Positions 1 through 7,900 of a stretch of DNA of 12,303 bases are shown here, piece after piece. The notes beneath the pieces were generated by a model. The model was not told the DNA's origin. It did no database searches and was given only the letters and a program-made list of their open reading frames with translations. Location of the stretch: the NCBI GenBank assembly GCA_015655255.1, contig JAATFJ010000024.1, positions 1 to 12,303 of the forward strand, written 5' to 3'. Made by a program: the position numbers and the translations under genes. Numbering within the stretch: position 1 is the first letter of the stretch; each line of letters opens with the position of its first letter. This DNA is from Actinomycetales bacterium. GTDB lineage: Bacteria; Actinomycetota; Actinomycetes; Actinomycetales; Microbacteriaceae.

Positions 1-561
1 ACCACGCCGCTGCCCGATTGGTCTGTCCTGTCGGGGCTGGTCGGCGTGAGTGAAGGAGAGCTGCGCGACCTCGATGCGCGCTACTTCGACACAGCGGATA
101 TCGCTCTTTCCCGTGCGGGCGTCGCCGTGCGCCGCCGCACCGGTGGTCATGACGGCGGTTGGCATATCAAGGGCCCCCGGCAGGGGGACGCGCGCCTGGA
201 GCTACAGTGGCCGCTGGGTGAGGGCGGAGAGGTTCCGGAGGAGCTTCGGGCCGCACTGCGGCCCTGGACCGCGGCATCGCTGACTCCGCTCGCCCGCATC
301 GAGAACGCCCGCACCGCCTATATTCTGCGCGGGGTGGATGGTGTTCTCGCCGAGTTCGTCGATGATCGCGTCCGTGCGACGGATCTGCGCGGAGGCACTA
401 TCCGGCAGTGGCGGGAGTGGGAACTGGAACTCGGGCCTGCGGCGCCGGCCGATCCCGCGGCGCGCGAGGCCTTCTTCACCGAAGCGGAGCAGGCGATCCG
501 CGCCACCGGCGCCCGCACCTCGTCTTCGGACTCCAAGCTCGCCCGCGCCCTCGGCGCCTGA
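1..561 (+). CDS. CYTH domain protein (triphosphate tunnel enzyme family), 5' end outside window
   Basis: The frame is open from the first base, so the start and the N-terminal ExExK signature of CYTH proteins lie upstream of the window. A GTG at 46 is in frame, but the residues before it (TTPLPDW...) already look like family sequence, so it is not taken as the start. Visible hallmarks are LDARYFDT, the basic run VRRR, GWHIKGP, the acidic strand LAEFVDDRV, the WREWELELGP strand and a closing SSDSKLARAL. Alternating charged residues of this kind line the tunnel that binds triphosphate and metal in this family. The protein ends right after the domain, so there is no CHAD domain fused C-terminally. 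Family members act on inorganic triphosphate, thiamine triphosphate or cAMP synthesis; the substrate here cannot be told. It ends in TGA at 559-561 and runs convergently into lpdA. Confidence 0.88.
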   Translation, partial: TTPLPDWSVLSGLVGVSEGELRDLDARYFDTADIALSRAGVAVRRRTGGHDGGWHIKGPRQGDARLELQWPLGEGGEVPEELRAALRPWTAASLTPLARIENARTAYILRGVDGVLAEFVDDRVRATDLRGGTIRQWREWELELGPAAPADPAAREAFFTEAEQAIRATGARTSSSDSKLARALGA

Positions 562-572
562 GTTCTGCGCTT

Positions 573-634
573 CTGCGACAGAAAACGGCATCTGCTCCCT
601 CAATTGATGAGGCAGATGCCGTTTTCTGTCGCAG
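573..634. terminator. Bidirectional terminator hairpin with perfect 23-bp arms
   Basis: The left arm (573-595) and right arm (612-634) are exact reverse complements over 23 bases, with a 16-base loop that can pair further (CTCA 599-602 with TGAG 608-611). The GC-rich inner stem is flanked by AAAA on the left and TTTT on the right, the layout expected of an intrinsic terminator that works in both directions. It lies in the 91-base gap between the convergent CYTH gene and lpdA, 11 bases after the first stop and 18 bases from the second. The perfect arms are longer than a terminator needs, so it could also belong to a dispersed repeat family. Confidence 0.85.
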
Positions 635-652
635 TTACGGAAACTCGACGGA

Positions 653-2053
653 TCAGAAATTGATCATATGACCCGCAAGGCCGTGGAAGGCCTCCTGCAG
701 CGCCTCGGAGAGTGTCGGATGGGTGTGCACGTTCCGCGCGAGTTCGAGCGCCGTGAGGTCCCACTTCTGTGCGAGGGTCAGCTCAGGGAGCAGCTCGGAG
801 ACGTCGGGGCCGATCATGTGTGCGCCGAGGAGCTCGAGGTGCTCCGCATCGGCGATGACCTTGACGAAGCCGACGGGCTCGCCGAGACCGTGCGCCTTGC
901 CGTTCGCCATGAAGGGGAAAGTCGCGACCTTGATCTCGTGTCCCTCGTCCTTCGCCTGCTTCTCGGTGAGGCCGAACGAGGCGACCTGGGGGGAGCAGAA
1001 CGTCGCGCGCGGCATCATGCGGTAGTCGCCCAGCGTCATCGTCTCGGCCTTGCCGATCGTCTCCGCGGCGACGACAGCCTGCGCCTCCGCGACGTGCGCG
1101 AGCTGGAGCTTCGCCGTGACGTCGCCGATCGCGTAGATGCCCTCGACGTTCGTGCGCATGTAGTCGTCGATGTCGATCGCTCCGCGCTCGGTGAGCGCCA
1201 CACCCGTCGCTTCCAGGCCATAGCCCGTGACCTTCGGGGCGAAGCCGACGGACATGAGCACCTTGTCGACGGTGATCTGCTGCATATCGCCGCCCGCATT
1301 GGGCGTGTAGCCGACGGTGACGTTCTCACCGTTGTCGACGACCGACTTCACTCCCGTGGAGGTGAGGATGTCGACGCCGTAGCTCTTGTACTGCTTGGTG
1401 AGTTCCTTCGAGACATCGGGGTCCTCGTTGGGGAGCACGCGGTCGAGGAACTCGATGATGGTGACCTTCACGCCGTAGTTCGTCAGCACGTACGCGAATT
1501 CCATGCCGATCGCGCCCGCGCCGACGATGACGATCGACTCTGGAAGCTCGCGTGTGAGGATCTGCTCCTCGAAGGTCACGACGTTCTTGCTCAGCTGCAC
1601 GCCGGGTAGGAGACGCACGGTCGACCCCGTCGCGATGATGACGTTATCGAAGGTGACCTCTTCCGTAGTCCCATCTGTCTTCGCGACCGAGATCGCCTTC
1701 GGTCCCGTGAAGGTGCCGCGGCCGTTGTACTCGGTGACCTTGTTCTTCTTCATGAGGAAGTGGATGCCCTTGACGCGGCCGTCTGCCACCTCGCGGGAGC
1801 GGTCGAAAGCCTTGCCGAAGTCGAGTGTGAAGTCCCCGGAGATACCGAAGAATTCGGCCTTATGCTTCAGCGTGTGCGCGATCTCCGCGTTCTTCAGAAG
1901 AGCCTTGGAGGGGATGCACCCCACGTTGAGGCAGACACCGCCCCAGTACTTCTCCTCGATGATGGCGGTGGACAGCCCCAGCTGTGCGCTGCGGACGGCG
2001 GCGACGTAGCCGCCAGGGCCCGCACCGAGGATGACGACATCGTAATGTGGCAT
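653..2053 (-). CDS. lpdA: Dihydrolipoyl dehydrogenase (E3)
   Basis: Flavoprotein of 466 residues, the usual length, that reoxidises dihydrolipoamide with NAD+ as the E3 subunit of the pyruvate, 2-oxoglutarate and branched-chain dehydrogenase complexes in the cytosol. The FAD-binding motif GAGPGG is at residues 10-15 and the redox disulfide motif [13 protein letters not shown] has cysteines 41 and 46. A second Rossmann motif for NAD (VGAGAIGME) is near 177-185, followed by AIGD of the second FAD contact. The C-terminal HPTLSE motif supplies the active-site histidine 445 and glutamate 450. All catalytic residues are present. The ATG at 2053 is chosen because the protein starts directly with the FAD strand. 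A TAGGCT box 7 bases upstream suggests a leaderless message. It is divergent from the GarA/OdhI-like FHA gene, whose family acts on a complex containing this subunit. Confidence 0.96.
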   Translation of the reverse strand: MPHYDVVILGAGPGGYVAAVRSAQLGLSTAIIEEKYWGGVCLNVGCIPSKALLKNAEIAHTLKHKAEFFGISGDFTLDFGKAFDRSREVADGRVKGIHFLMKKNKVTEYNGRGTFTGPKAISVAKTDGTTEEVTFDNVIIATGSTVRLLPGVQLSKNVVTFEEQILTRELPESIVIVGAGAIGMEFAYVLTNYGVKVTIIEFLDRVLPNEDPDVSKELTKQYKSYGVDILTSTGVKSVVDNGENVTVGYTPNAGGDMQQITVDKVLMSVGFAPKVTGYGLEATGVALTERGAIDIDDYMRTNVEGIYAIGDVTAKLQLAHVAEAQAVVAAETIGKAETMTLGDYRMMPRATFCSPQVASFGLTEKQAKDEGHEIKVATFPFMANGKAHGLGEPVGFVKVIADAEHLELLGAHMIGPDVSELLPELTLAQKWDLTALELARNVHTHPTLSEALQEAFHGLAGHMINF

Positions 2054-2059
2054 GGCTTC

Positions 2060-2065
2060 AGCCTA
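2060..2065 (-). promoter_or_regulatory. Candidate -10 element of lpdA, predicting a leaderless mRNA
   Basis: On the minus strand TAGGCT fits the actinobacterial TANNNT -10 pattern. Its last T is 7 bases before the A of the lpdA ATG, so transcription would start on the start codon itself. No clear purine-rich ribosome site precedes the ATG apart from the AGG inside this box. No convincing -35 is seen (TTCCAC lies at 17-base spacing, a poor match). Confidence 0.5.
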
Positions 2066-2089
2066 TTCGCTCCGCGCGATTCGTGGAAC

Positions 2090-2113
2090 GCGGATCGGAG
2101 GCATCTCCTCCGC
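2090..2113. repeat. Interrupted inverted repeat in the lpdA / FHA gene divergent region
   Basis: GCGGA (2090-2094) pairs with TCCGC (2109-2113), and inside it GGAG (2097-2100) pairs with CTCC (2105-2108) around a GCAT loop, with a two-base bulge at 2095-2096. It lies between the candidate promoters of the two divergent genes and could be an operator, but in GC-rich DNA such short dyads are common. Confidence 0.25.
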
Positions 2114-2144
2114 AATCTCCTCACGGAGCCCGCGCAGGATCGGA

Positions 2145-2165
2145 TAGTCTGGAGGCTGAGGAGGG
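2145..2165 (+). promoter_or_regulatory. Candidate -10 and strong ribosome binding site of the FHA gene
   Basis: TAGTCT at 2145-2150 fits the TANNNT -10 pattern and would give a leader of roughly 14 bases. No good -35 is visible at 16-18 base spacing. The purine run GAGGAGGG at 2158-2165 lies 5 bases before the GTG at 2171 and is what fixes that codon as the start, since the same frame stays open far upstream. Confidence 0.55.
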
Positions 2166-2170
2166 CAACC

Positions 2171-2656
2171 GTGACAGACAGCAACTATCGACCCATCGGC
2201 AACGAGACGATTCACCGCGATGCCGACCACCGGATCGATGCGACGCAGACCTTCGGGCATGATTCCGATCTCTCCTTCGTTCCTTTCGGTGCGGAGCTGA
2301 GCGAGACCGAGCTCGCCGCGATCACCGCTCTTCCTTCCGGCGCCGCTCTCCTCCTCGTCCGCTCCGGCGCCCTCGCGGGAGCCCGGTACCTCCTCGACAC
2401 GGATGTGACGACCATCGGACGCCACCCCGAGGCGGACATCTTCTTCGACGACGTCACTGTCTCCCGCCGCCATGCCGAGATCACTCGCACGGGAACGGCC
2501 TTCGAGATCGTCGACCAGCGTTCGCTCAACGGTACCTACGTCAACGGGGAGCGCGTCGACCGGAGCGCCCTCGCGAACGGTTACGAACTGCGCATCGGCA
2601 AGTTCCGCCTGAACTTCTTCGCCTCGCCCGCCGTCCTTGCGGCGGCCGACGCGTGA
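2171..2656 (+). CDS. FHA domain regulator of the GarA/OdhI type
   Basis: 161-residue cytosolic phosphothreonine-binding protein. In mycobacteria and corynebacteria the family (GarA, OdhI) inhibits the E1 part of 2-oxoglutarate dehydrogenase and steers glutamate synthesis, with phosphorylation of an N-terminal ETTS motif by Ser/Thr kinases releasing the inhibition. The FHA domain covers about residues 58-151, with GRHPEADIFFDD (83-94), VSRRHAE (97-103), SLNGTYVNGE (118-127) and IGKFRL (142-147). These match GarA closely and hold the phosphopeptide-binding Arg84, Ser98, Arg99 and Asn120. The N-terminus lacks an exact ETTSVF; the nearest stretches are NETIH (11-15) and DATQTF (23-28). The frame is open well upstream, but GTG 2171 has a perfect Shine-Dalgarno sequence and gives the family's normal length. 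It overlaps the next gene by one base. The family call is firm; the target enzyme is inferred. Confidence 0.92.
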   Translation: MTDSNYRPIGNETIHRDADHRIDATQTFGHDSDLSFVPFGAELSETELAAITALPSGAALLLVRSGALAGARYLLDTDVTTIGRHPEADIFFDDVTVSRRHAEITRTGTAFEIVDQRSLNGTYVNGERVDRSALANGYELRIGKFRLNFFASPAVLAAADA

Positions 2657-3348
2657 TGGCGGCTTCGCCCGCCCGTGATCGTCCCTCCGCCTCCGGGCTG
2701 CTGAGCATCGGCCAGGTGCTCGCGCGGCTCACGGGAGAGTTCCCCGATATTTCTGCGAGTAAGCTGCGCTACCTCGAGGACAAGGGCATCGTCACCCCTT
2801 CGCGCACGGACTCCGGGTACCGGAAGTTCTCCGGCGACGATGTTGAGCGGCTGCGCCTGGCGCTCACCCTGCAGCGCGACCACTACATGCCTCTCGACGT
2901 CATCCGCGAGCGCCTCGACGCCGCCGAGCGCTCGGGCGAGCCCGCCGCCACGCTTCTCGCCCCGCCGCCGTCGATCACCCCGCCCGCGCGTTCCTACCTG
3001 CGCGAGGAGATGCTCGCAGCGGCCGGAGCCGGTCATCAGCTTCTCAACGATGCCATCAGTACGGGAGTGATCACGGCAGTCGACCGGTATTCCGAGCAGA
3101 CCGTCGCGCTGCTGCGTTCGCTGGTCGCCCTCAATCGTCACGGCATCGAGCCTCGTCATCTGCGGTCCGTCCGGCAGAGCGCGGAGCGCGAGGTCGCACT
3201 CATCGAATCGGCGCTGTCTCCGCTCATCCGGCGCACGGATGCGGCCTCGCGTGGCCGCGCCGCCGAGGTTGCCCCGGAGCTCGCCGCGACGATCGACGAT
3301 GTCCGCGCGGTGTTCGTGAAGGAAGCGCTCGCGCGGGCGCTTACATAA
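2656..3348 (+). CDS. ftsR: MerR-family regulator of the FtsR / Rv1828 type
   Basis: 230-residue DNA-binding protein. An N-terminal MerR winged helix (about residues 15-90) carries SASKLRYLEDKGIV and the wing SGYRKFSGDDVERLR. It is followed by an Ala/Pro-rich linker and a C-terminal helical domain without the cysteines of metal-sensing MerR proteins. The match to the FtsR group rests on LSIGQVL, LRYLEDKGIVTPSRT and the place directly after a GarA/OdhI gene. The corynebacterial member activates ftsZ, and Rv1828 is the mycobacterial counterpart. The ATG overlaps the FHA stop codon as TGATG, pointing to translational coupling. A GTG three bases earlier (2653) would add one residue and cannot be excluded. 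No good Shine-Dalgarno sequence is visible, which fits coupling. It is probably transcribed with the FHA gene. The ftsZ target is inferred from relatives. Confidence 0.87.
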   Translation: MAASPARDRPSASGLLSIGQVLARLTGEFPDISASKLRYLEDKGIVTPSRTDSGYRKFSGDDVERLRLALTLQRDHYMPLDVIRERLDAAERSGEPAATLLAPPPSITPPARSYLREEMLAAAGAGHQLLNDAISTGVITAVDRYSEQTVALLRSLVALNRHGIEPRHLRSVRQSAEREVALIESALSPLIRRTDAASRGRAAEVAPELAATIDDVRAVFVKEALARALT

Positions 3349-3362
3349 CAGCTTGATTGCGA

Positions 3363-3379
3363 CACACCTTCGCAGTGTG
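3363..3379. repeat. Short dyad CACAC-N7-GTGTG upstream of the second MerR gene
   Basis: CACAC at 3363-3367 and GTGTG at 3375-3379 form an inverted repeat just upstream of the candidate -35. The size and place would suit an operator for a dimeric regulator, perhaps the downstream MerR protein itself, but nothing else supports it. Confidence 0.25.
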
Positions 3380-3389
3380 GGCAATGTCG

Positions 3390-3440
3390 TTGCCGCTCCT
3401 GGGGCCCTGCTCTAGCGTGGAGGTAACCGTTCAGGGAGGA
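3390..3440 (+). promoter_or_regulatory. Candidate promoter and ribosome binding site of the second MerR gene
   Basis: TTGCCG (3390-3395) and TAGCGT (3413-3418) are separated by exactly 17 bases, the best sigma-70-type pair in the window. Transcription would start near 3425, giving a leader of about 23 bases. AGGGAGGA at 3433-3440 lies 7 bases before the ATG at 3448. The gene therefore has its own promoter and is not merely read through from ftsR. This promoter region fills the interval where relatives carry a DUF151 nuclease gene. Confidence 0.6.
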
Positions 3441-3447
3441 TTTCACA

Positions 3448-3993
3448 ATGACTGCGGATGGTCCGGCAGGTACGCCCCGCTTCACCGGCGAACTCCTCTT
3501 CACCGACGGCCTCCCTGCCATGGACGATGAGGTGGGCTATCGCGGTGCGGTGGCCGCCCGCGCCGCGGGAATCACGTACCGCCAGCTCGACTACTGGGCA
3601 CGCACGGAACTCGTCGAACCCACTGTGCGCGGCGCGAGCGGCTCCGGTTCGCAGCGCCTCTACGGTTTCCGCGACATCCTCGTCCTCAAACTCGTCAAGA
3701 GCCTCCTCGACACGGGCATCTCGCTTCAGCAGATCCGCACGGCTGTCGAGCAGCTGCGCGCTGCGGGCATCCGTGATCTTGCGGGCACCACGCTCATGAG
3801 CGACGGCGCCTCCGTCTACCTGTGCACGTCCAACGACGAGGTCATCGACCTCGTCAGCCGCGGACAGGGCGTGTTCGGCATCGCCGTGGGCAAGGTCCTC
3901 CGCGATGTGGAGTCGACCCTCGTAGAGTTCGACCCCATGACGCCGGACCCCGTCGACGAGCTTGCCGCCCGTCGTTCCCGCCGCACCGCCTGA
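3448..3993 (+). CDS. MerR-family regulator of the Rv1830 type
   Basis: 181-residue cytosolic DNA-binding protein. After a 28-residue acidic leader (FTGELLFTDGLPAMDDE) comes a MerR helix-turn-helix at about residues 29-105. It contains YRGAVAARAAGITYRQLDYW, the wing GSQRLYGFRDI and a helix GISLQQIRTAVEQLR. The C-terminal part (SVYLCTSNDEVIDLVSRGQGVFGIAVGKVL) looks like a compact ligand- or partner-binding domain rather than a metal site. The only cysteine is in YLCTS. The group is the second MerR gene of the mycobacterial garA cluster (Rv1830), where it sits after a DUF151 nuclease that is absent here. The ATG is set by a strong Shine-Dalgarno sequence at 7-base spacing. It is convergent with the ParA-type gene across a 37-base gap without a clear terminator. 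Its targets are unknown. Confidence 0.85.
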   Translation: MTADGPAGTPRFTGELLFTDGLPAMDDEVGYRGAVAARAAGITYRQLDYWARTELVEPTVRGASGSGSQRLYGFRDILVLKLVKSLLDTGISLQQIRTAVEQLRAAGIRDLAGTTLMSDGASVYLCTSNDEVIDLVSRGQGVFGIAVGKVLRDVESTLVEFDPMTPDPVDELAARRSRRTA

Positions 3994-4030
3994 GACCCGC
4001 TCTCCTCCGGTCGCCGTCGCGCCGGGGACC

Positions 4031-4852
4031 TCAGGCCTGCGGACCGTTCTCGAGAACGGGGATGCGGCCGGTGCGGATGATGCGGTCCAGGAGCAGGTCG
4101 AAATCGGCGGCGAGCTCCTGCGCGGAGTCGCCCGGCCAGATGTGCAGGGGCTTCGCCGCACCCTGCGCCTGCTGCAGCGAGGTGCGCTCGGGGAGCTGAG
4201 GGGCGAGTACGAGCGGGCCGAACATGTCGCGCAGCTCCTTGATGCGGAACTGGTGCTCGATGGACTGCGGACGCACGCGGTTCACGACGATGCCCAGCGG
4301 CTGCAGACGGGGGGAGAGGCCGCGGCGGATCTCCTCGATCGCGCGGAGGGCCCGGTCGGCGGCGGCGACGGAGAAGAGGCCGGGCTCGGTGACGACCATG
4401 ACGCGGTCGCTCGCTGCCCACGCCGTGCGCGTGAGAGCGTTGAGCGAGGGAGCGCAGTCGATGAGCACGAGGTCGTAGTCGGTCTCCACGGCGGCGAGCG
4501 CCTCTTCAAGCTTCCACACGTCTCGCACGCTGGGATGGGGGCCGTCGAAGTTGATCGCGGAGGGGCTACCGATGAGCACATCGATCGTCCCGGGGTGCAC
4601 CTTTGCCCAGCCAGAGGACGTGATCGCCTGACGGACGACCTTCTCTTTCGGGCTCGCCAGAACATCGGCGATGTTGAGTCGTCCCGCCACCTGGATGTCC
4701 ATTCCGGTGGAGACGTCCGATTGCGGGTCGAGGTCGACGACGAGAGTCCGGATGCCCCGGGCGAAGGCGGCGGACGCCAGACCGAGTGTCACCGTGGTCT
4801 TGCCGACGCCCCCCTTGAGAGAGCTGACGCTGAGTACGTGCACGGTTACCAC
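4031..4852 (-). CDS. Orphan ParA-family ATPase
   Basis: 273-residue cytosolic P-loop ATPase of the ParA/Soj type, which in this family dimerises on ATP and binds DNA or a surface nonspecifically to position cargo. The deviant Walker A motif KGGVGKTT is at residues 13-20, with signature Lys13 and catalytic Lys18. VVDLDPQSDVSTG follows, and Walker B is in LVLIDCAPSL. IVVNRVRPQS and LPERTSLQQAQ are typical late ParA elements. There is no parB next to it, and the N-terminus has no helix-turn-helix, so it is not the usual chromosomal Soj pair. The frame could start at an ATG at 4894, but GTG 4852 follows AGAGGAAGG (4857-4865) by 4 bases and begins just before the first strand. A GTG at 4843 is a weaker choice. 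It is divergent from pyc with 83 bases between. Its cargo is unknown. Confidence 0.9.
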   Translation of the reverse strand: MVTVHVLSVSSLKGGVGKTTVTLGLASAAFARGIRTLVVDLDPQSDVSTGMDIQVAGRLNIADVLASPKEKVVRQAITSSGWAKVHPGTIDVLIGSPSAINFDGPHPSVRDVWKLEEALAAVETDYDLVLIDCAPSLNALTRTAWAASDRVMVVTEPGLFSVAAADRALRAIEEIRRGLSPRLQPLGIVVNRVRPQSIEHQFRIKELRDMFGPLVLAPQLPERTSLQQAQGAAKPLHIWPGDSAQELAADFDLLLDRIIRTGRIPVLENGPQA

Positions 4853-4858
4853 GTTACC
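4845..4858. repeat. Direct GTTACC pair at the ParA-type gene start
   Basis: GTTACC occurs at 4845-4850 and 4853-4858, spanning the GTG start of the minus-strand ParA-type gene (GGTAAC and GTAACC on that strand). The 9-mer GGTAACCGT also occurs at 3422-3430 in the leader of the second MerR gene. It may be chance, or a binding site shared by the two genes. Confidence 0.2.
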
Positions 4859-4920
4859 TTCCTCTAGGCTTAGGACACACTCAGCCCCGCCCATGCGCGT
4901 GGAAAGCCCCGTGCATCGAG

Positions 4921-4930
4921 CCTCTAGAGG
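4921..4930 (+). promoter_or_regulatory. Palindrome CCTCTAGAGG overlapping the pyc ribosome binding site
   Basis: The ten bases are a perfect palindrome. Its right end AGAGG (4926-4930) is the Shine-Dalgarno sequence for the ATG at 4936 (5-base spacing) and decides for that start over the GTG at 4930. A related CCTCTAGG lies at 4861-4868, where TAGGCT (4865-4870) is a possible -10 for pyc without a matching -35. Confidence 0.45.
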
Positions 4931-4935
4931 TGTGG

Positions 4936-7900
4936 ATGTTCCAGAAAATCCTTGTCGCCAATCGTGGCGAGATCGCCATTCGCGCGTTCCGCGCCGCCTT
5001 CGAAGTGGGAGCCCGCACGGTCGCGGTCTTCCCCTACGAGGACCGTGGCTCCCTGCACCGGCTCAAAGCCGATGAGGCCTATGAGATCGGGGAACGTGGT
5101 CGCCCCGTGCGCGCATACCTCGATGTGGGCGAGATCATTCGCGTCGCCCTCGAATCCGGTGCCGATGCGATCTACCCCGGTTACGGCTTCCTGTCCGAGA
5201 ACCCGGAGCTCGCCGAGAAGGCCGCCGCTCACGGTATCGCCTTCATCGGACCATCCGCCCGCGTCCTGGAGATGGCGGGGAACAAGGTCGAGGCGAAGCG
5301 CCATGCGATCGAGGCCGGTGTGCCCGTGCTCCGCTCCACCGAGGCCTCCGATGATGTCGATGCTCTCGTCGCCCAGGCCGACGACATCGGCTTCCCGCTC
5401 TTCGCCAAGGCCGTCGCGGGAGGCGGAGGACGCGGCATGCGCCGGGTGGAGACGAAGGGTGATCTCGCCCCCGCGCTCGCCGAGGCGATGCGGGAGGCGG
5501 AGAGTGCCTTCGGCGACCCGCGGATGTTCCTCGAGCAGGCGGTCCTCCGACCCCGGCACATCGAGGTGCAGGTGCTCGCGGACAGCACCGGGGAGACCGT
5601 GCATCTCTTCGAGCGGGACTGCTCCGTGCAGCGCCGCCACCAGAAGGTCGTGGAGATCGCGCCGGCCCCGAATCTCGCGGATGACATCCGCACCGCCCTG
5701 CACGGCTACGCCGTCGCCTTCGCCCGTTCGATCGACTACGAGAATGCGGGCACCGTCGAGTTTCTTCTCGAGACGGTGGGGCCGCGCGCGGGCGAGGTCG
5801 TCTTCATTGAGATGAACCCGCGCATCCAGGTGGAGCACACCGTCACGGAGGAGGTCACCGACGTCGACCTCGTGCAGACGCAGATCCGCATCGCGGCGGG
5901 AGAGAGCCTGCGCAACCTCGCCCTGCAGCAGGACAACATCCAGCTGCGCGGCGCCGCACTGCAGTGCCGCATCACGACGGAGGACCCCACCCAGGGATTC
6001 CGTCCCGATACGGGCAAGATCACCACCTACCGCTCTCCCGGCGGCGCGGGCATTCGTCTCGACGGCGGCACCGTGCATCAGGGGGCGCAGATCAGCCCTC
6101 ACTTCGATTCGATGCTCGCCAAGCTCACCTGCCGCGGACGCGATTTCCCTGCCGCCGTCGCACGGGCACGTCGTGCGCTCGCCGAGTTCCGCATCCGCGG
6201 CGTCTCCACGAACATCCCCTTCTTGCAGGCGCTCCTCGCGGATCCCGACTTCGTCCAGGGCGATGTGAGCACCTCCTTCATCGAGGAGCGACCGGATCTG
6301 CTCCGCGGACGCGTGTCCAAGGACCGCGGCACGAAGATCCTCAATTGGCTCGTCGACGTCACCGTCAACAAGCCGAACGGCCCCGCCCCCGCCGTAGCGA
6401 ATCCGCGCACGAAACTCCCGCAGATCGACCTCTCTGCCGCTCCTGCCGAGGGATCGCGGCAGCGTCTCCTCGCGCTCGGGCCGGAGGGTTTTGCACGCGA
6501 TCTCCGTGCACAGACGGCGCTGGGCGTCACCGATACGACCTTCCGCGATGCACACCAGTCACTTCTTGCGACGCGCATCCGCACGCGCGATCTCGTGGAG
6601 GTCGCGCCCTATCTCGCCCGGCTCACCCCGCAGCTCCTCTCGGTGGAGGCCTGGGGCGGCGCTACCTACGATGTGGCGTTGCGCTTTCTCGGGGAGGATT
6701 CGTGGGAGCGGCTCGACAAGCTCCGCACGGCGCTCCCCAACATCGCCGTGCAGATGCTCCTGCGCGGGCGGAACACCGTCGGCTACACCCCATACCCGAC
6801 CGCGGTGACGGATGCCTTCGTGCAGGAGGCCGCGGCGAGCGGCGTCGACATCTTCCGCATCTTCGACGCGCTCAACGACGTCGCTCAGATGCGCCCCGCG
6901 ATCGACGCCGTGCGGGAGACGGGATCGGCTCTCGCGGAGGTCGCCCTGTGCTACACGGGTGATCTGCTCAGCCCTGCGGAGGATCTCTACACCCTCGACT
7001 ACTACCTCGGCCTGGCCGAGCAGATCGTCGACGCGGGTGCCCACGTCATCGCCATCAAGGACATGGCGGGGCTGCTCCGTCCCGCGGCGGCCGCGAGGCT
7101 CGTCACCGCCCTCCGCGAGCGTTTCGACCTGCCCGTGCATCTGCACACGCACGACACCGCGGGCGGTCAGCTCGCGACCCTGCTTGCCGCGAGCGCCGCG
7201 GGTGTGGATGCTGTGGATGCCGCCTCCGCTCCGCTGTCGGGGACGACGAGCCAACCGTCGTTGTCCTCCCTCGTCGCCGCTCTCGCGCATACGGAGCGAG
7301 ACAACGGCCTCGACCTCGAAGCGGTCTCCGACCTCGAGCCCTACTGGGAGGCCGTGCGGCACCTCTACGGTCCCTTCGAGTCCGGGCTCCCCGGTCCAAC
7401 GGGTCGCGTGTACCACCACGAGATCCCCGGTGGGCAGCTCTCCAACCTCCGCCAGCAGGCGAAGGCACTGGGTCTTGCCGATGATTTCGAGCTCATCGAG
7501 GACATGTACACCGCGGCGAACCGTATCCTCGGGCGTGTCCCCAAGGTGACCCCGTCCTCCAAGGTCGTGGGAGATCTTGCCCTCTACCTCGCGGCGGTGC
7601 GCGCGGATCCCGCCGATTTCGAGGAGAACCCGGGGCGCTATGACGTGCCGGATTCCGTCGTCGGCTTCATGGCGGGGGAGCTGGGCGATCTGCCCGGCGG
7701 CTGGCCCGAGCCCTTCCGCAGCAAGGTGCTTGCCGGCCGGACGGTGCGTCCCGTGCTCTCGGAGATCTCCGCGGACGACGAGCAGGCGCTCGCCGGTGAC
7801 AGTGCGCAGCGACGGGAGCGGCTGAACACCCTGCTGTTCCCCGCACCTGCCGCGGAGTTCGCGGAGAAGCGTGAGCTCTTCGGCGACCTATCGGTGCTCG

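Noticed and set aside
668..1609. 313-codon plus-strand frame opposite lpdA
   Set aside because: Shadow of lpdA; the composition is Arg/Asp/Leu-rich with no motif, while lpdA has every catalytic residue.
1760..2170. Upstream in-frame extension of the FHA protein
   Set aside because: It overlaps lpdA on the other strand and does not look like protein; GTG 2171 has a perfect Shine-Dalgarno sequence and gives the family length.
3422..3430. GGTAACCGT shared with the ParA-type gene start (4842-4850, minus strand) as a common operator
   Set aside because: A single 9-base match between two regions can arise by chance, and one copy overlaps a start codon; kept only as a low-confidence repeat.
3994..4030. 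Terminator between the second MerR gene and the ParA-type gene
   Set aside because: Only CCGG ends separated by 11 bases pair, with no T-run; not convincing.
4924..6555. Long antisense reading frame (543 codons) opposite pyc
   Set aside because: It mirrors the codon structure of pyc in GC-rich DNA, has no recognisable domain and no ribosome site; pyc is certain on the other strand.
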